64,000 bases of DNA from G965230615 sp965230615 (GTDB taxonomy: Bacteria > Pseudomonadota > Gammaproteobacteria > HTCC5015). Below are positions 41,901 through 43,996 of this stretch, one piece after another. Made by a program: the position numbers and the translations under genes. Location: contig OZ246012.1 of NCBI GenBank assembly GCA_965230615.1, positions 248,001 through 312,000 of the forward strand, in the 5' to 3' direction. The notes below the pieces were generated by a model. The model was not told the origin of the DNA. It did no database searches and saw only the letters and a list, made by a program, of their open reading frames with translations. Position 1 is the first letter of the stretch. Each line of letters opens with the position of its first letter.

Positions 41901-42062
41901 GGCGATGTGCTAACACTGACAAGTATGATTATCAATGGCAGCTTACACATGGTTTGGGATTATAGTGAGCACTTACATAAACTCGATACCATAAAGCACT
42001 TGGCTGAGTGTATGAATGCCGAGTTGATTGCGCTTGCTGAGCAGCTGCAAAGGGAGGGTTAA
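14916..42062 (+). CDS. Giant seven-module nonribosomal peptide synthetase
   Basis: 9048 residues in one uninterrupted frame. Domain order: short helical N-terminus (1-45), C-A-T, C-A-T, C-A-T-E, C-A-T, C-A-T-E, C-A-T, C-A-T, terminal C/E-like domain. Every condensation domain keeps HHxxxD. All seven carriers keep the phosphopantetheine serine (S1095, S2151, S3205, S4776, S5872, S7456, S8530). The condensation domains after the epimerases begin with TPMQ-x-G, typical of D-accepting types; the others begin with LSxAQxRLW. Specificity pockets read against GrsA-Phe suggest Thr, Tyr, unknown, Pro, Asn, Asn, Pro. There is no thioesterase. The A domains of modules 5 and 6 are nearly identical at DNA level. 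An ATG at 14925 is an alternative start. The matching MbtH helper lies at 51877. Cytoplasmic; assembles a peptide from amino acids plus ATP. Confidence 0.95.
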   Translation: MSIMDELSLEELRSALADKKRKLSVEEKKALISRILQRKKQESLVSKQQQSIALSFSQERLWFLEQLSPESYHYNISIALRLQGDLNTVALQESFAELVSRHTILRSTYHYNEQLDQVQQKVEDATIFVFEQDDISSLNTSTQYEQLNQLIMAETRKSFDLSHDCMLRVRLLKCATEQHVLLITMHHIASDGWSMGVVVRELNALYVAFNQRQTSPLSKLSIQYSDYARWQRENLQGDLLDRQLSYWLSALKGLPQVHSLPLDKPRPAVQRYAGAVYRQSLDKNIASGVNALALAEGATVFMVLQTAFAILLNRYSGAEDIVMGSPIANREQKEVESLIGFFVNNLVLRSDFSEEKSFATQLQQHKSEIISAYQHQQVPFEHIVEKMQPERHMSYSPLFQIMFVVHNNATGMLNFPGLSVEAITHQAMIAKYDLTLNVFEKEAGLDLVWEYATDLFLPETIKAMSASFEVLLSAIIKNADTLVSHLPLMTAVFQQQLLLDSTPKETIHPVEDSHNIQTLFENQVISQGDSIALVYEGQTLSYSELNQKSNQLAAYLLAQGVQPDDLIGLCVERSLDLIVAILSILKSGGAYVPLDPAYPKERLHYIINDADINILITQSTLREKVEASINHICCLDDRVFIENLNQYSGNNLDKGINGLREDHLAYVIYTSGSTGKPKGVLVEHRQVLRLLQATEAEFSFGDQDVWTLFHSYAFDFSVWEIWGALCYGGRLVIVPKPVAQSPADFYQLLQAEQVTILNQTPAAFYQLAAVDQQYRQQRREEQSVLDAAASEQATSELSTLRCVIFGGEALNLSALKPWVAHYGDQRIVLVNMYGITETTVHVTYRRLYTDDINQAAEQQYASIIGWPLEDLQVYLLDQHLVPVPPGVVGEMYIAGAGLSRGYLNRAELTAERFIENPYNAKQRLYRSGDLARRLKNGELEYYGRADQQVKIRGFRIELGEIEAALLSLDSVESVAVVDQLLVAEKQLVAYIVPSKQAKSTIEVTDWPDYCREQLSHCLPAYMIPAAFMLLEVLPLTHNGKLDRKALPAIDYEQSARLYIAPVTTVEKALADLCANLLNQNRVSITANFFHIGGHSLLATSLLAKIRRQFNIDIELRLVFEVDSLRTLARHIERIQNDTAGHIANAIEPVDFSGVLSYAQERLWFLDQLQPGAYHYNIPMVLRLRGELNVAALQAAFVELVDRHSVLRSTYQQSIQEQQLADKSIFKFAQHDISGQSQSAQYLLIEEMADKEARKPFDLSHDCMLRVGLVKCASQDHIALITIHHIASDGWSMGVLIKEISALYKAFIQLAPSPLTPLPIQYSDYANWQRQAMQRQLLDKQLSYWVSALQGIPQLHGLPLDKPRPAVQQYNGAIYDQLVPLSLVNALHALANSQDATLFMVLQTAFALLLYRYSNEDDVVIGSPIANREQEEVADLIGFFVNTLVLRSDFSIEQSFIKQLQQHKTMILSAYQHQQVPFEHIVNRLQPDRSMSYSPLFQIMLVLQNNRVEPVELPGLSLEPIARESTVAKYDLTLDIRENADGMNLKWEYSSDLFSSETIQRMAEQFVVLLQNVIANPETSVSSLALLSPQTEQHLLQQWQQTAFPFEQSICIHTLFERQAALQPQAAALRYENECLSYLELNQRSHLIAHYLVSLGVLPGTLVAICLPRSIDLVVCILAIWKAGAAYLPLDPSHPIERLNFMLEDANVNLLICHDALNVLNELKPIEHLCLTKHHDTAAIAARLLMEKHQSVDDIEPVSPFLSSENLAYVIYTSGSTGKPKGTLLEHKGLCNLANAQIKSFNVESDSTVLQFASISFDASVSEIVMSLCAGACLQLVSEESIADPKDLDHLVEAMHITHATLPPALLPYLDKNRWQSVKHLVVAGEACPVDLANSWAADRHFYNAYGPTESTVCASIGQYHIGQPHLHIGRAIDNIALYVLNDQRQVCPVGVPGELYISGVGLARGYLNQPELTAERFIEHAFSSTDKVRLYKTGDLVRYLPDGNFQFLRRLDQQVKLRGYRIELGEIEQCLLAYPDICSVFVLVRNNSYLSAYYCTETQQALSAEELRDYLAARLPDYMLPSHCIFLKNIPLTVNGKVDKAALPLPVDNSDTANVPLKTDTEKYLAEVWSHLLEIKAVTATANFFLDGGHSLLAMRLITQINAHWQIDLPVKAVFEAPILSSLASKIDAAERVLRHSILPMPSSESPILSYAQQRLWVVEQIEPENAQYNIPIALSIKGDLDINGLQQAFVELLTRHEVLRTNYHIVNGQPQIDIRAATEFVVEYIDISQQARQQQSASIQQSISQQATSLFSLSQDYMLRVQLVKQSDDLHILLMTLHHIAADGWSMSILVREFIALYKAYIDKQANTLPELLIQYKDYAYWQRHYLTGEKLDSHLQYWQTMLSDLPEVHNLPLDFPRPATQSYQGASYIAHYSADLCAKINKFVQENNITLFIFLQSAFAVLLHKLSGEDDIVIGSPVANRDQAEVEDLIGFFVNTLVFRTDLSEDECFIDFIHSNKEIVLQSYAHQQTPFEKIVDSLQPERSLAYSPLFQIMLVLQNNAIEKLDIAGLYIEPLVQSASVTNYDLTLSITESDKGLALYWEYATDLFMAKTIARFSTAFEILLQAIIENPQQRISQLSILSATDFNQLVYEWNDRTLAFDDRQCIHEVIEQQAAKNPNNIALLFESEQWTYQQLNAMSNQLAHYLVEIGVRTEDLVALCVHRSAEMIVALLGVMKAGGAYVPLDPNNPVSRLNYILNDTQARFLITEKDLADTLSLNKQKLIILDEDAFKVNLSGYATTNLGRVAGLQADSLAYVIYTSGSTGQPKGTLLAHRGICNLVQAQQKQFHADSRSCILQFASIAFDAATYEWVWALCSGGKLLLVSHDTAHNAAALDNAVNRHAVTHAALPPAIMPYLDKQYWATVSYLIVAGEACPRALANEWAYGRNFFNGYGPTETTVCTSIGQYQAEQDHFHIGQPIQNTYTYVLDAYMNPVPVGVAGELYTAGVSLARGYLNRPALTAEKFIPNPFSADQSSRLYKTGDLVRYLPSGDLLFLGRVDHQVKIRGFRIELGEIEQKLLQHAMVRESLVLAVAAGNGATQLLAYVVAESDIKFDADLLRYYLQDELPDYMVPAAVIGLDKFPLSSNGKIDRKALPDPDISTNLDDHYVSATNTQEQALCDIWQSVLVLPRIGIDDNFFAIGGDSILAIQVVSRAAKLGIVLSTRQLFEHQTIRHLARVAKTDPVQAIPQDAIEGQQILWPIQQHFFNDDPVDRNHFNQSILLQAPQQLNKEILKGIMQALYIRHDVLRLRFWVADKQDNNWHAEYQPLSADMVDYAVVQKNVEAFSKLSVDANTIQASLDIEQGQLLRAVLFINKQQEKRLLLVLHHLIVDGVSWRILLQDLELAYTQAITAESISLENKTVSYQQWAGYWYQQVSESLKSATSSDVTNSPTYVEPIKQGGYQIADEQAYWLDALAIEVPVIPVDYADISNNSLAYSRNIQLLLSSEETSALLSQCHQAYRTDIVDILLSGVYLAIYRWTSQTSLRIDLEGHGREAGESNLDISQTVGWFTSFYPVTLHSAIDKDQTNLLSTLIKTIKEQLRAIPNKGFNYGLLRYMGGDRQLLDVIEQAQSAEIVFNYLGQFDQSFNTKNHFQAAEESTGHAVSLRRQRSHKIGLSGLISDGQLRFSLDYHAEQYAQASMQQLADALVSAWRELLQHCQADQLGSFTPSDFPLVNIKQLQLDAWQQRFIHLENIYPATPMQAGMLFHDQLGDAAYTTQMQIDLQGHINIQHFQAAWSNVVARHAVMRTAFMHDANGVLQQLVMQLVNIPWQIIDLRNKALAEQFISEQDVDNNDLLLALNRFCTTQLAKSFLVEQAPLFRVAIVLMAESSKIIWTFHHALLDGWSTPIIFSEVVQAYNAIDSGDSVVLPVIPDYVNYINWLHTQDEEQARRYWKNELAMIDEPSRLLLRTKSASLGASAAIDQQHLQLNEQQTQQINSFIKQHKITLNTFVQAAWAYLLHCYNHQENLVFGVTISGRPANLVDVESMVGLFINTVPLSVLVSDKQPLNAWLQDLNNRNAQLNDYGYLPLYEIQQLSAFGNEDALFDTLLVFENYPIDDSIAQGAAISGLEVGDVKVHEATNYPITISISPAKALTFKIMYGAERYSHQDIARMLFYFKKILLALLDENLKKVTDIKILADGEQYNLLPDETKALTLPCNKIHALFERQAALMPETVALISAEASLSYAELNQSSNRLANYLRAQGLQKGDIVGLYCERSIDMLIAVLAILKADAAYLPLDVAYPRSRLNYMLQDSGAEILLTQSALVENLELHRKKICLDDHTFKSELQKYSDDNALDSCSDNEQLAYVIYTSGSTGKPKGVLQTHRTLLNLCETQIGDGLDQPLRTLQFTSIGFDVSIQELVTSWRTASSLILISESEKNDLTQLPDLILEHRVERLFIPPAVLHWLAEESVRRTIVFRDVKQIIVAGEALFISEALSEFFKCHPSLQLWNHYGPTETHVVTRYLIDIDKLQTMQIGEAVPIGQAVANTQLYIVSPNSAGKLVPEGVAGELWVGGYGLAQGYLEESHDSVDSLTTSRFIDNPFDPGASSIIYKTGDLVRYNQRRELEFLGRIDQQLKIRGYRIEPGEIEQQLLQHVAVQDVVVIVVDTNSAPRLLAYYTQHSDVDENQLRQYLNDHLPDYMIPSHFCMLESMPLTVNGKVDKGALPAVNLDNNSDFQVAQTATEKALSAIWCELLVLSQVSTNESFFRLGGHSLSATRMVSMVRETWQIDLPIKAVFQNSTVASLSGIIDGLLSQNKKSAIPAILPMPEDEPAVLSFAQHRLWLIDQIEPGGHHYNLPLALRLQGKLDIVAVEKSIQTIIQRHHVLRTCYRAKHDAVAISLLEPEIFTLPILDIREYSEESKQYSIRETLAHEASQPFDLEHDLMLRAQLIRVDEQDSILLVTMHHIAADGWSMSLLTKEFESLYLAQIQNREAGLQHLPIQYTDFSYWQRTWLQGDVLEEKLTYWRKRLADLPEVHGLSLDKLRPAEQNYRGGGYQQTFSVEVNKALNALALDNDATLYMVLHAIFSVFLHRYSNTNDIVIGTPVANREHEEIAELIGFFVNTLVLRVECDPNRSFLAVLEQVKQRALEGYENQQVPFEQLVESLQPERNLAYSPLFQIMLVLQNNTSVSLDLPGLSISSMAQDFAIAKFDLTLSVSESAEGLFVYWEYATSLFTEAKIARMAEHFSVLLQAIVCQPAADIATLPLLSKAEQQSLLALNATEVAYDTDLCVHQRIEQHAAQQGDAIAVRLLEGADAVTLSYAELNQRANQLAHYLRAQGVVTDQLIGLCAKRSVDMLVAMLGIMKAGAAYVPLDPDYPTARLHYMLSDAGVKHVLSQQAYVSQLPLAGQACDILDDKAFQTQLAGHSRENLDISNVGLCATNLIYMIYTSGSTGKPKGVQLTHSGVVNYLEHASEEYYPTAIAGVASSSLSFDATVTSLLGPLFAGKTVYVLPQDGEELAGLARLLSESDKPLVFKITPAHLEALSALLDSESGRDQSTTGVSHVSQVAHQIVVGGEQFNQSLALRWKRDLLPAAIFINEYGPTETVVGCSTYTIAALSDIDPTQNAIAIGRPLRNTQLYVLNAAQQLCPPGVAGELYIGGAGVARGYLNRAGLSADKFVPDRFADSDQDKLRAAPQARLYRTGDLVRYLPSGELLFMGRLDHQVKIRGFRIELGEIEQELLSHSGVREALVIAEQGAANDHARLLAYVVSKTDEALSGEALREYIQASLPDYMVPAAIIPIAAFPLTSNGKVDRAALPKPDAAESLQSHYIAAASAYEQSLCDIWQVVLGLPRIGVDDNFFALGGDSILAIQVVARASKQGLLISTRDVFEYQTIRRLARYGQTANKSAAPQTAMRGEQVLLPIQQQFFQEDAVDQHYFNQSILLQAPPDLDEPMLRDIMSAIYKRHDVLRLRFTQDKQWTAAYQSFSAEHMIAAVSAYSMVDFDELPDIATNIKNSLNLASGQLCRAVLLVNEQNERRLLLVLHHLVVDGISWRILLQDLEAAYKQCLAGEPVILDAKSASYQQWVAYLKDCALNNKPLGDSALSTERQYWMANALIEIPRLSTDNICQSDQNTQAETAVSHISLTQDETSLLLTECHAAYKTDINELLLSAVLITLSEYMSKSSVRIDLEGHGRETGYSELDITQTVGWFTTVFPVVLQVDSTADIANVIKNVKEQLRAVPNKGIGYGVLKYLSADDEFKAITSTDKAEVVFNYLGQFDQGFTGDAAFRVAEENTGPDTSQQRQRQHKLGLNGLILGGCLRFSIDYNRYQYTTTTIEDLGAQIVNALRNIIKHCLQDDVAEFTPSDFPLLDISQSELDQWRTHYPALADAYPVTPMQQGLLYHSLLGDASYITQIDLGIRGDLNKTLFYKAWQLAADRFAILRTAFTDRVDQTCQLVFAEIDLPWFEKDCSTMSEPEAQAAYIQYRSDDKQQLFDIQQAPLFRLSLLKMKADYHRFIFTFHHVLLDGWSSPIVFGQVMQAYQSYIRQQEPLLQPVAEYKKYIAWIEAQDKSQSKRYWRESLAALEQVSVLPLAQAESSVTNVNAIATAKINTESLHLSSELTQRLNQTAKQYSVTLNNLVQAAWAYLLYQYCGHKTVVFGATTSGRPATLADVEDMVGLFINTVPVVASINPQQTIASWLQALHQDGVAREEYSYLSLAEIQGLSHFSQGDQNHNKPLFDSLLVFENYPIDSTLSEELQEATLQIGELYADETTNYPITLSIMPGEMLVFKMDYAANRYNQADIIRLLGHLQQLLLSFTQAEVNCVADLSLLSKAEQQSLLALNATEVAYDTDLCVHQRIEQHAAQQGDAIAVRLLEGADAVTLSYAELNQRANQLAHYLRAQGVVTDQLIGLCAKRSVDMLVAMLGIMKAGAAYVPLDPDYPTARLHYMLSDAGVKRVLSQQAYVSQLPLAGQACDILDDKAFQTQLAGHSRENLDISNVGLCATNLIYMIYTSGSTGKPKGVQLTHSGVVNYLEHASEEYYPTAIAGVASSSLSFDATVTSLLGPLFAGKTVYVLPQDGEELAGLARLLSESDKPLVFKITPAHLEALSALLDSESGRDQSTTGVSHVSQVAHQIVVGGEQFNQSLALRWKRDLLPAAIFINEYGPTETVVGCSTYTIAALSDIDPTQNAIAIGRPLRNTQLYVLNAAQQLCPPGVAGELYIGGAGVARGYLNRAGLSADKFVPDRFADSDQDKLRAAPQARLYRTGDLVRYLPSGELLFMGRLDHQVKIRGFRIELGEIEQELLSHSGVREALVIAEQGAANDHARLLAYVVSKTDEALSGEALREYIQASLPDYMVPAAIIPIAAFPLTSNGKVDRAALPKAEAHKALAVVYTMPATATEIAMQSIWQALFYQYDSGLPDEQSDQDGQDKSIGVLDNFFSLGGHSILSTRLIARIREQWAIDIPIKTIFESPTIRSLAAVVDGLLDKPNASHIPPIKVYTDANNVQQMAPLSFAQQRLWFIDQLEPDSSQYNIPMTLSLQGTVHEQALQHAFLRLVQRHSILRTVYQQIDDEPKQFVLPWESFAMKHDDISLYAEAEQKAYIDNRLQQEMLQPFNLSADFMLRVSLLTLSEKSHLLHITVHHIASDAWSMNIMIREIGALYQAYACGASDPLPALPVQYTDYAIWQRDWLQGKVLQRQLSYWQQQLAGLPEVHNLPCDNTRPTVQSYSGAVFNQYIDNQLLHAIQGLAKQSQATLFMVLHAALATLMYRYSSEQDIAIGTPITNRGQSEIADLIGFFVNTVVLRSDFSISPSFRQLLEQSKDVILAAYEHQYIPFEQLVNELQPERSLSYSPLFQVMLVVQNLGATELALPELTLSPFRQESLTAKFDITLNIAEIDTGLALNWEYATDLFSAQSIENLAAHFAHLLKSIVMTPDMPVAELPLLLAKEHKQLQQWHAGKKQSLVYGNIPAIFEYQVQQNPESTALTFGKQRLSYAELNTQSNQLMQYLQTEGVAQGDRIAIYMQRSVEMIVAILATLKAGAAYVPIDINYPRQRVLHIISDAVCRLVLSDNTTAENIDGLDNVLVLDSVALQQTLAGFSSSSDDAAYSVSHTLSDIAYIIYTSGSTGQPKGVCQTHATIVNLMQTQLADGIEQSLNSLQLASVGFDVSIQELVSSWITASNLVLISEDDKNDLNSLPEILRKQKIGRAFMPPAVLSWLAETALEQAIEFPDLQQVIVAGEALLINQAMEAFFKQQKNTQLWNHYGPTETHVVTRYQLKDIVAGYLPPIGAAVHNTELYVLSASGQVVPVGVAGELCVAGAGVAQEYLGQTALTAERFVNKSSLTLSEVASDYDKVYKTGDLVRYRADGNLEFLGRIDQQIKIRGFRIELGEIEQQLLAYKGVREAVVLAQPAFDQKSQYLLAYFVADAILDVSLIQRYLKERLPDYMLPTQYIAMEALPLSANGKVDKRLLPLPEVKADIEYASASNDTEQALLSIWQTLLSQQDISVLADFFHLGGHSLLATRLISKIRSHWRLNVPIKTIFEYSTIRSFAGYLDNAIASGELQAHAEFEAYAGPAYMTNGQYWFFNMDYAHPDYWNLISLFECLQPIDGDSAKQAVSEVANHHDALRTKFTKTDGQWQAMILPQGAIEGVFQHTLLTASSQQALDQQIDELVATCQDSFVIDGSPLWRVMLIEHAAIDAPLNGDSATASQPSTMYLLFVFHHIICDMNSLTIVIDDFITAYKQLVSRQALSLPLKTTPIHKVGEALRTAQHSDELWQDYVEYWQPLLDSGRIAQFPCDFDVPIEQTIASGRTELVTLSEQHTRILQSKLPQRAAVQLSDALLLALTNTVCAWSDAELCHIKVLNAGRTGIPMLSELDVTRTVGWLAMTQQLILSPVLMSNKLTAVQYIKQQLTEQPHDGYSGSLLCLGAVDRNTGELIPGFLKDQLMLNHLGELNTGVVSLQDLLMPVQRQLKPGMHPGNQRGDVLTLTSMIINGSLHMVWDYSEHLHKLDTIKHLAECMNAELIALAEQLQREG
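15070..18330 (+). other. NRPS module 1: C-A-T, predicted Thr
   Basis: C domain HHIASDG at residue 186; A3 core YTSGSTGKPKG near 670; carrier FFHIGGHS with S1095. The pocket reads DFWNIGMVHK (last Lys assumed), the classical threonine code. As the first module has a C domain, its donor is either an acyl group or a unit delivered in trans. Confidence 0.82.
18370..21490 (+). other. NRPS module 2: C-A-T, predicted Tyr
   Basis: C domain HHIASDG at residue 1283; carrier FFLDGGHS with S2151 (Asp where Gly/Ala is more usual). The pocket reads DASTVAAVCK, a published tyrosine code. Confidence 0.8.
21535..26130 (+). other. NRPS module 3: C-A-T-E, substrate unclear, D-configured
   Basis: C domain HHIAADG at residue 2339; carrier FFAIGGDS with S3205 (the GGDS form typical before epimerases). 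The E domain has HHLIVDG (3387), EGHGRE and FNYLGQFD. The pocket reads DAYAIAGVCK, which I cannot assign; the AVCK/GVCK ending suggests a large hydrophobic or aromatic residue. Confidence 0.72.
26170..29370 (+). other. NRPS module 4: C(D-accepting)-A-T, predicted Pro
   Basis: C domain begins TPMQAGMLFH with HHALLDG at 3899; carrier FFRLGGHS with S4776. The pocket reads DVQFIAHVVK, a variant of the proline code DVQLIAHVVK. Confidence 0.8.
29420..34060 (+). other. NRPS module 5: C-A-T-E, predicted D-Asn
   Basis: C domain HHIAADG at 4968; carrier FFALGGDS with S5872; E domain HHLVVDG at 6050 with EGHGRE and FNYLGQFD. The pocket reads DATKVGEVGK, close to asparagine codes (DLTKxGEVGK) with Ala for Leu at the second position. 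Its A domain is one copy of the 1660-bp duplication. Confidence 0.75.
30727..32386 (+). repeat. Near-identical A-domain duplication, copy 1 (module 5)
   Basis: 1660 bp repeated 4704 bp downstream. I find only three base differences, one changing His to Arg. The unit begins in the C-A linker (LLSKAEQQ) and ends just after the A10 motif (NGKVDRAALPK), that is exactly one A domain. Confidence 0.93.
34095..37410 (+). other. NRPS module 6: C(D-accepting)-A-T, predicted Asn
   Basis: C domain begins TPMQQGLLYH with HHVLLDG at 6528; carrier FFSLGGHS with S7456, preceded by an extra Asp/Gln-rich insert. The A domain is the second copy of the 1660-bp duplication, so the pocket is identical to module 5. 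Confidence 0.75.
35431..37090 (+). repeat. Near-identical A-domain duplication, copy 2 (module 6)
   Basis: Second copy of the 1660-bp unit. The flanking carrier, epimerase and condensation segments are clearly diverged between the two modules, so only the A domain has been copied or homogenised. Confidence 0.93.
37470..40610 (+). other. NRPS module 7: C-A-T, predicted Pro
   Basis: C domain HHIASDAWS at 7652 (Ala replaces the usual Gly after Asp); carrier FFHLGGHS with S8530. The pocket reads DVQFIAHVVK, the same as module 4. Confidence 0.78.
40680..42059 (+). other. NRPS terminal epimerase-like domain with altered motifs
   Basis: Residues ~8590-9048 follow the last carrier. The fold is of the C/E superfamily: NGQYWFFN start, HHIICDM at 8734, DVTRTVGWLAM, MLNHLGELN. 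The E-domain motif EGHGRE is replaced by LNAGRT, so the usual epimerase glutamate is missing, and the Gly after HHxxxD is Met. It may act in chain release, in-trans condensation or docking rather than epimerisation. Confidence 0.65.
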
Positions 42063-42265
42063 ATCAGTGTGCTTTTAAATATTGAGTAGAAAATTGCCAT
42101 AAATCAATATGCTAAATTAGATTAGGTTTTTTATTTAAGTTATTGTTTTTTATATAAAATTTGATTATTTAAGAAAGCTTTTTAAGGTTTCGTAAAGCCT
42201 GTATCTGGTGCATAAATAGACAGTTGGTAACATATTAGAAACGTTGCCCCGGTAAAATTACAATA

Positions 42266-43996
42266 ATGCAAGCTTGTCTGAAACGTCTGGCTTTCCTATA
42301 TTTAGCCCTCTTAAATTCTTGTTATGCTGCTGATTCAGCAGGCTTGATGCTGCGTGCTATTGAGCCGATCAGCAAGCATAAGATATTACCTTTTGCGGCG
42401 CCTGTCGATAAAGTCACGCTGCCTGTTGTGCAGTTTGCGGCCTGTCGAGGGGAGTTTGAGCCATTCAGTGTTGTATTGCAGGCTGAAGCTGCCATTGGAA
42501 AGCTGGCGGTTAAACTGGATGACTTTCGCCATCAGACCACCGATGCGTTAATTCAGGCATCGGCTGTGGATATTAAGCTTGTCAAAGCCTGGTATCAGGC
42601 ACCAGGTGCCTGGCGTAGCCATATCTTGGATAAACAAAAAAACCAGCCAGTACTCGTTCCCGAATTACTGCTCAATGACGATGCTTTGCTTAAAGTGGAT
42701 TATGCAGAGCAGCAGAATTATTTGCGTTTAGGGCAGGGTAGTCGTGCGCGCTATGTTGCCTTGAATAAGCGCTCGGCGAAACGTGGTCCTGATATAAAAA
42801 CAGTTACCGAATTTCCAGTGCAAGATGCGGCAACACTACAACCTTTCCATTTAGCTGCTGGAGAACAAAAGCAGCTTTGGCTAACCTTACAAGTGCCACA
42901 AGCGGCTGTCAGTGGGCATTACCAAAGCGAGCTAGTCATCGAGTCGGATGGTATTGCTATTGCGAAGATAACTGTCTTACTACAGGTTTATCCATTTGAG
43001 CTGGACGAGCCTTTATTGGAATACAGTTTGTATTATCGTGGTAAGCTCGTCGAGGGGGCTGGCAGTATTTCATCTGAGAAAAAGAGCCGTCAACAATTAC
43101 AAGCTGAGCTTAAGAATATGTTGGAGCATGGTATTCGCACGCCAACACTTTATCAAAAGCCAGTACCATTGCACCTGTTTAAAGAACATTTAGCGATTCG
43201 ACAAGCTGTTGGAATCGACAATCAATCTTTGTATTATCTGGGGCGTACAACAGGCAATGCCCGGAAGCCGCAGCAGCTTAGCAAGTTGCAGTCTGAGATA
43301 GGGGCTTTAGCGCGTATAGCTAAGCAATACGGTGTGCATGACTTTTATCTGTATGGCTTTGATGAAGCTAAAAAAGCTCACTTGCTTTCTCAGCGCCCCG
43401 CATGGCAGGCATTACAGGCGGTCGGTATAAAGGTTCTTGCTGCAGGCTATAAGGGACATTATGAATTAATGGGCGACCTAACGGACTTGCTGATCTACCA
43501 TAGCAGGCCCGAGGCAAAAGAAGCGGCTAAATTTCATAGCCGAGGTAAACGCATCTTTAGTTATAATAACCCGCAGGTCGCCGTGGAGAACCCACTTGTT
43601 TATCGGCGTAATTATGGTTTCAAATTATGGCAGGCTGATTTTGATGGGGCAATGAACTATGCCTATCAGGCTTCGATGGCATTTATCTGGAATGACTTTG
43701 ATCATGCTGTTTATCGAGACCATGTTTTTACTTATCCTACCCGTGATGGGGTGATTGACACCATTGCCTGGGAAGGGTTTAGAGAAGGGGTAGATGATGT
43801 GCGCTATTTAAGCACTTTGCTTGAATATTATAGCGCGCTTAAGCAAGATAAAGAGCATCATCAATTGGCACAGGAAATAGCGGCTTTTATTGCTGCATTA
43901 AAGCAAGACCGTCTGGCAGACCCTGGTGCTGCCAGAAAATCTATTGCCGATAAAATTATTCGTATACAGCAGATTGCAAATTATAAAAATGGTTAG
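42266..43996 (+). CDS. Secreted DUF4091-type glycoside-hydrolase-like protein
   Basis: 576 residues with a signal peptide (MQACLKRLAFLYLALLNSCYA). The N-terminal half is beta-rich (about 25-240). The C-terminal half is TIM-barrel-like and contains the DUF4091 signature near the end: YPTRDGVIDTIAWEGFREGVDDVRYLSTL. DUF4091 proteins are associated with glycoside hydrolysis, but substrate and catalytic residues are not established to my knowledge. It is the first gene of a co-directional polysaccharide block; its stop overlaps the next start by 8 bp, indicating translational coupling. It starts 203 bp after the NRPS stop and may have its own promoter there. Confidence 0.78.
   Translation: MQACLKRLAFLYLALLNSCYAADSAGLMLRAIEPISKHKILPFAAPVDKVTLPVVQFAACRGEFEPFSVVLQAEAAIGKLAVKLDDFRHQTTDALIQASAVDIKLVKAWYQAPGAWRSHILDKQKNQPVLVPELLLNDDALLKVDYAEQQNYLRLGQGSRARYVALNKRSAKRGPDIKTVTEFPVQDAATLQPFHLAAGEQKQLWLTLQVPQAAVSGHYQSELVIESDGIAIAKITVLLQVYPFELDEPLLEYSLYYRGKLVEGAGSISSEKKSRQQLQAELKNMLEHGIRTPTLYQKPVPLHLFKEHLAIRQAVGIDNQSLYYLGRTTGNARKPQQLSKLQSEIGALARIAKQYGVHDFYLYGFDEAKKAHLLSQRPAWQALQAVGIKVLAAGYKGHYELMGDLTDLLIYHSRPEAKEAAKFHSRGKRIFSYNNPQVAVENPLVYRRNYGFKLWQADFDGAMNYAYQASMAFIWNDFDHAVYRDHVFTYPTRDGVIDTIAWEGFREGVDDVRYLSTLLEYYSALKQDKEHHQLAQEIAAFIAALKQDRLADPGAARKSIADKIIRIQQIANYKNG

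Noticed and set aside
43926..43988. Longer start for the O-antigen ligase-like gene
   Set aside because: It would overlap the DUF4091 gene by 71 bp and add a non-hydrophobic leader; ATG 43989 gives the usual 8-bp coupled overlap.
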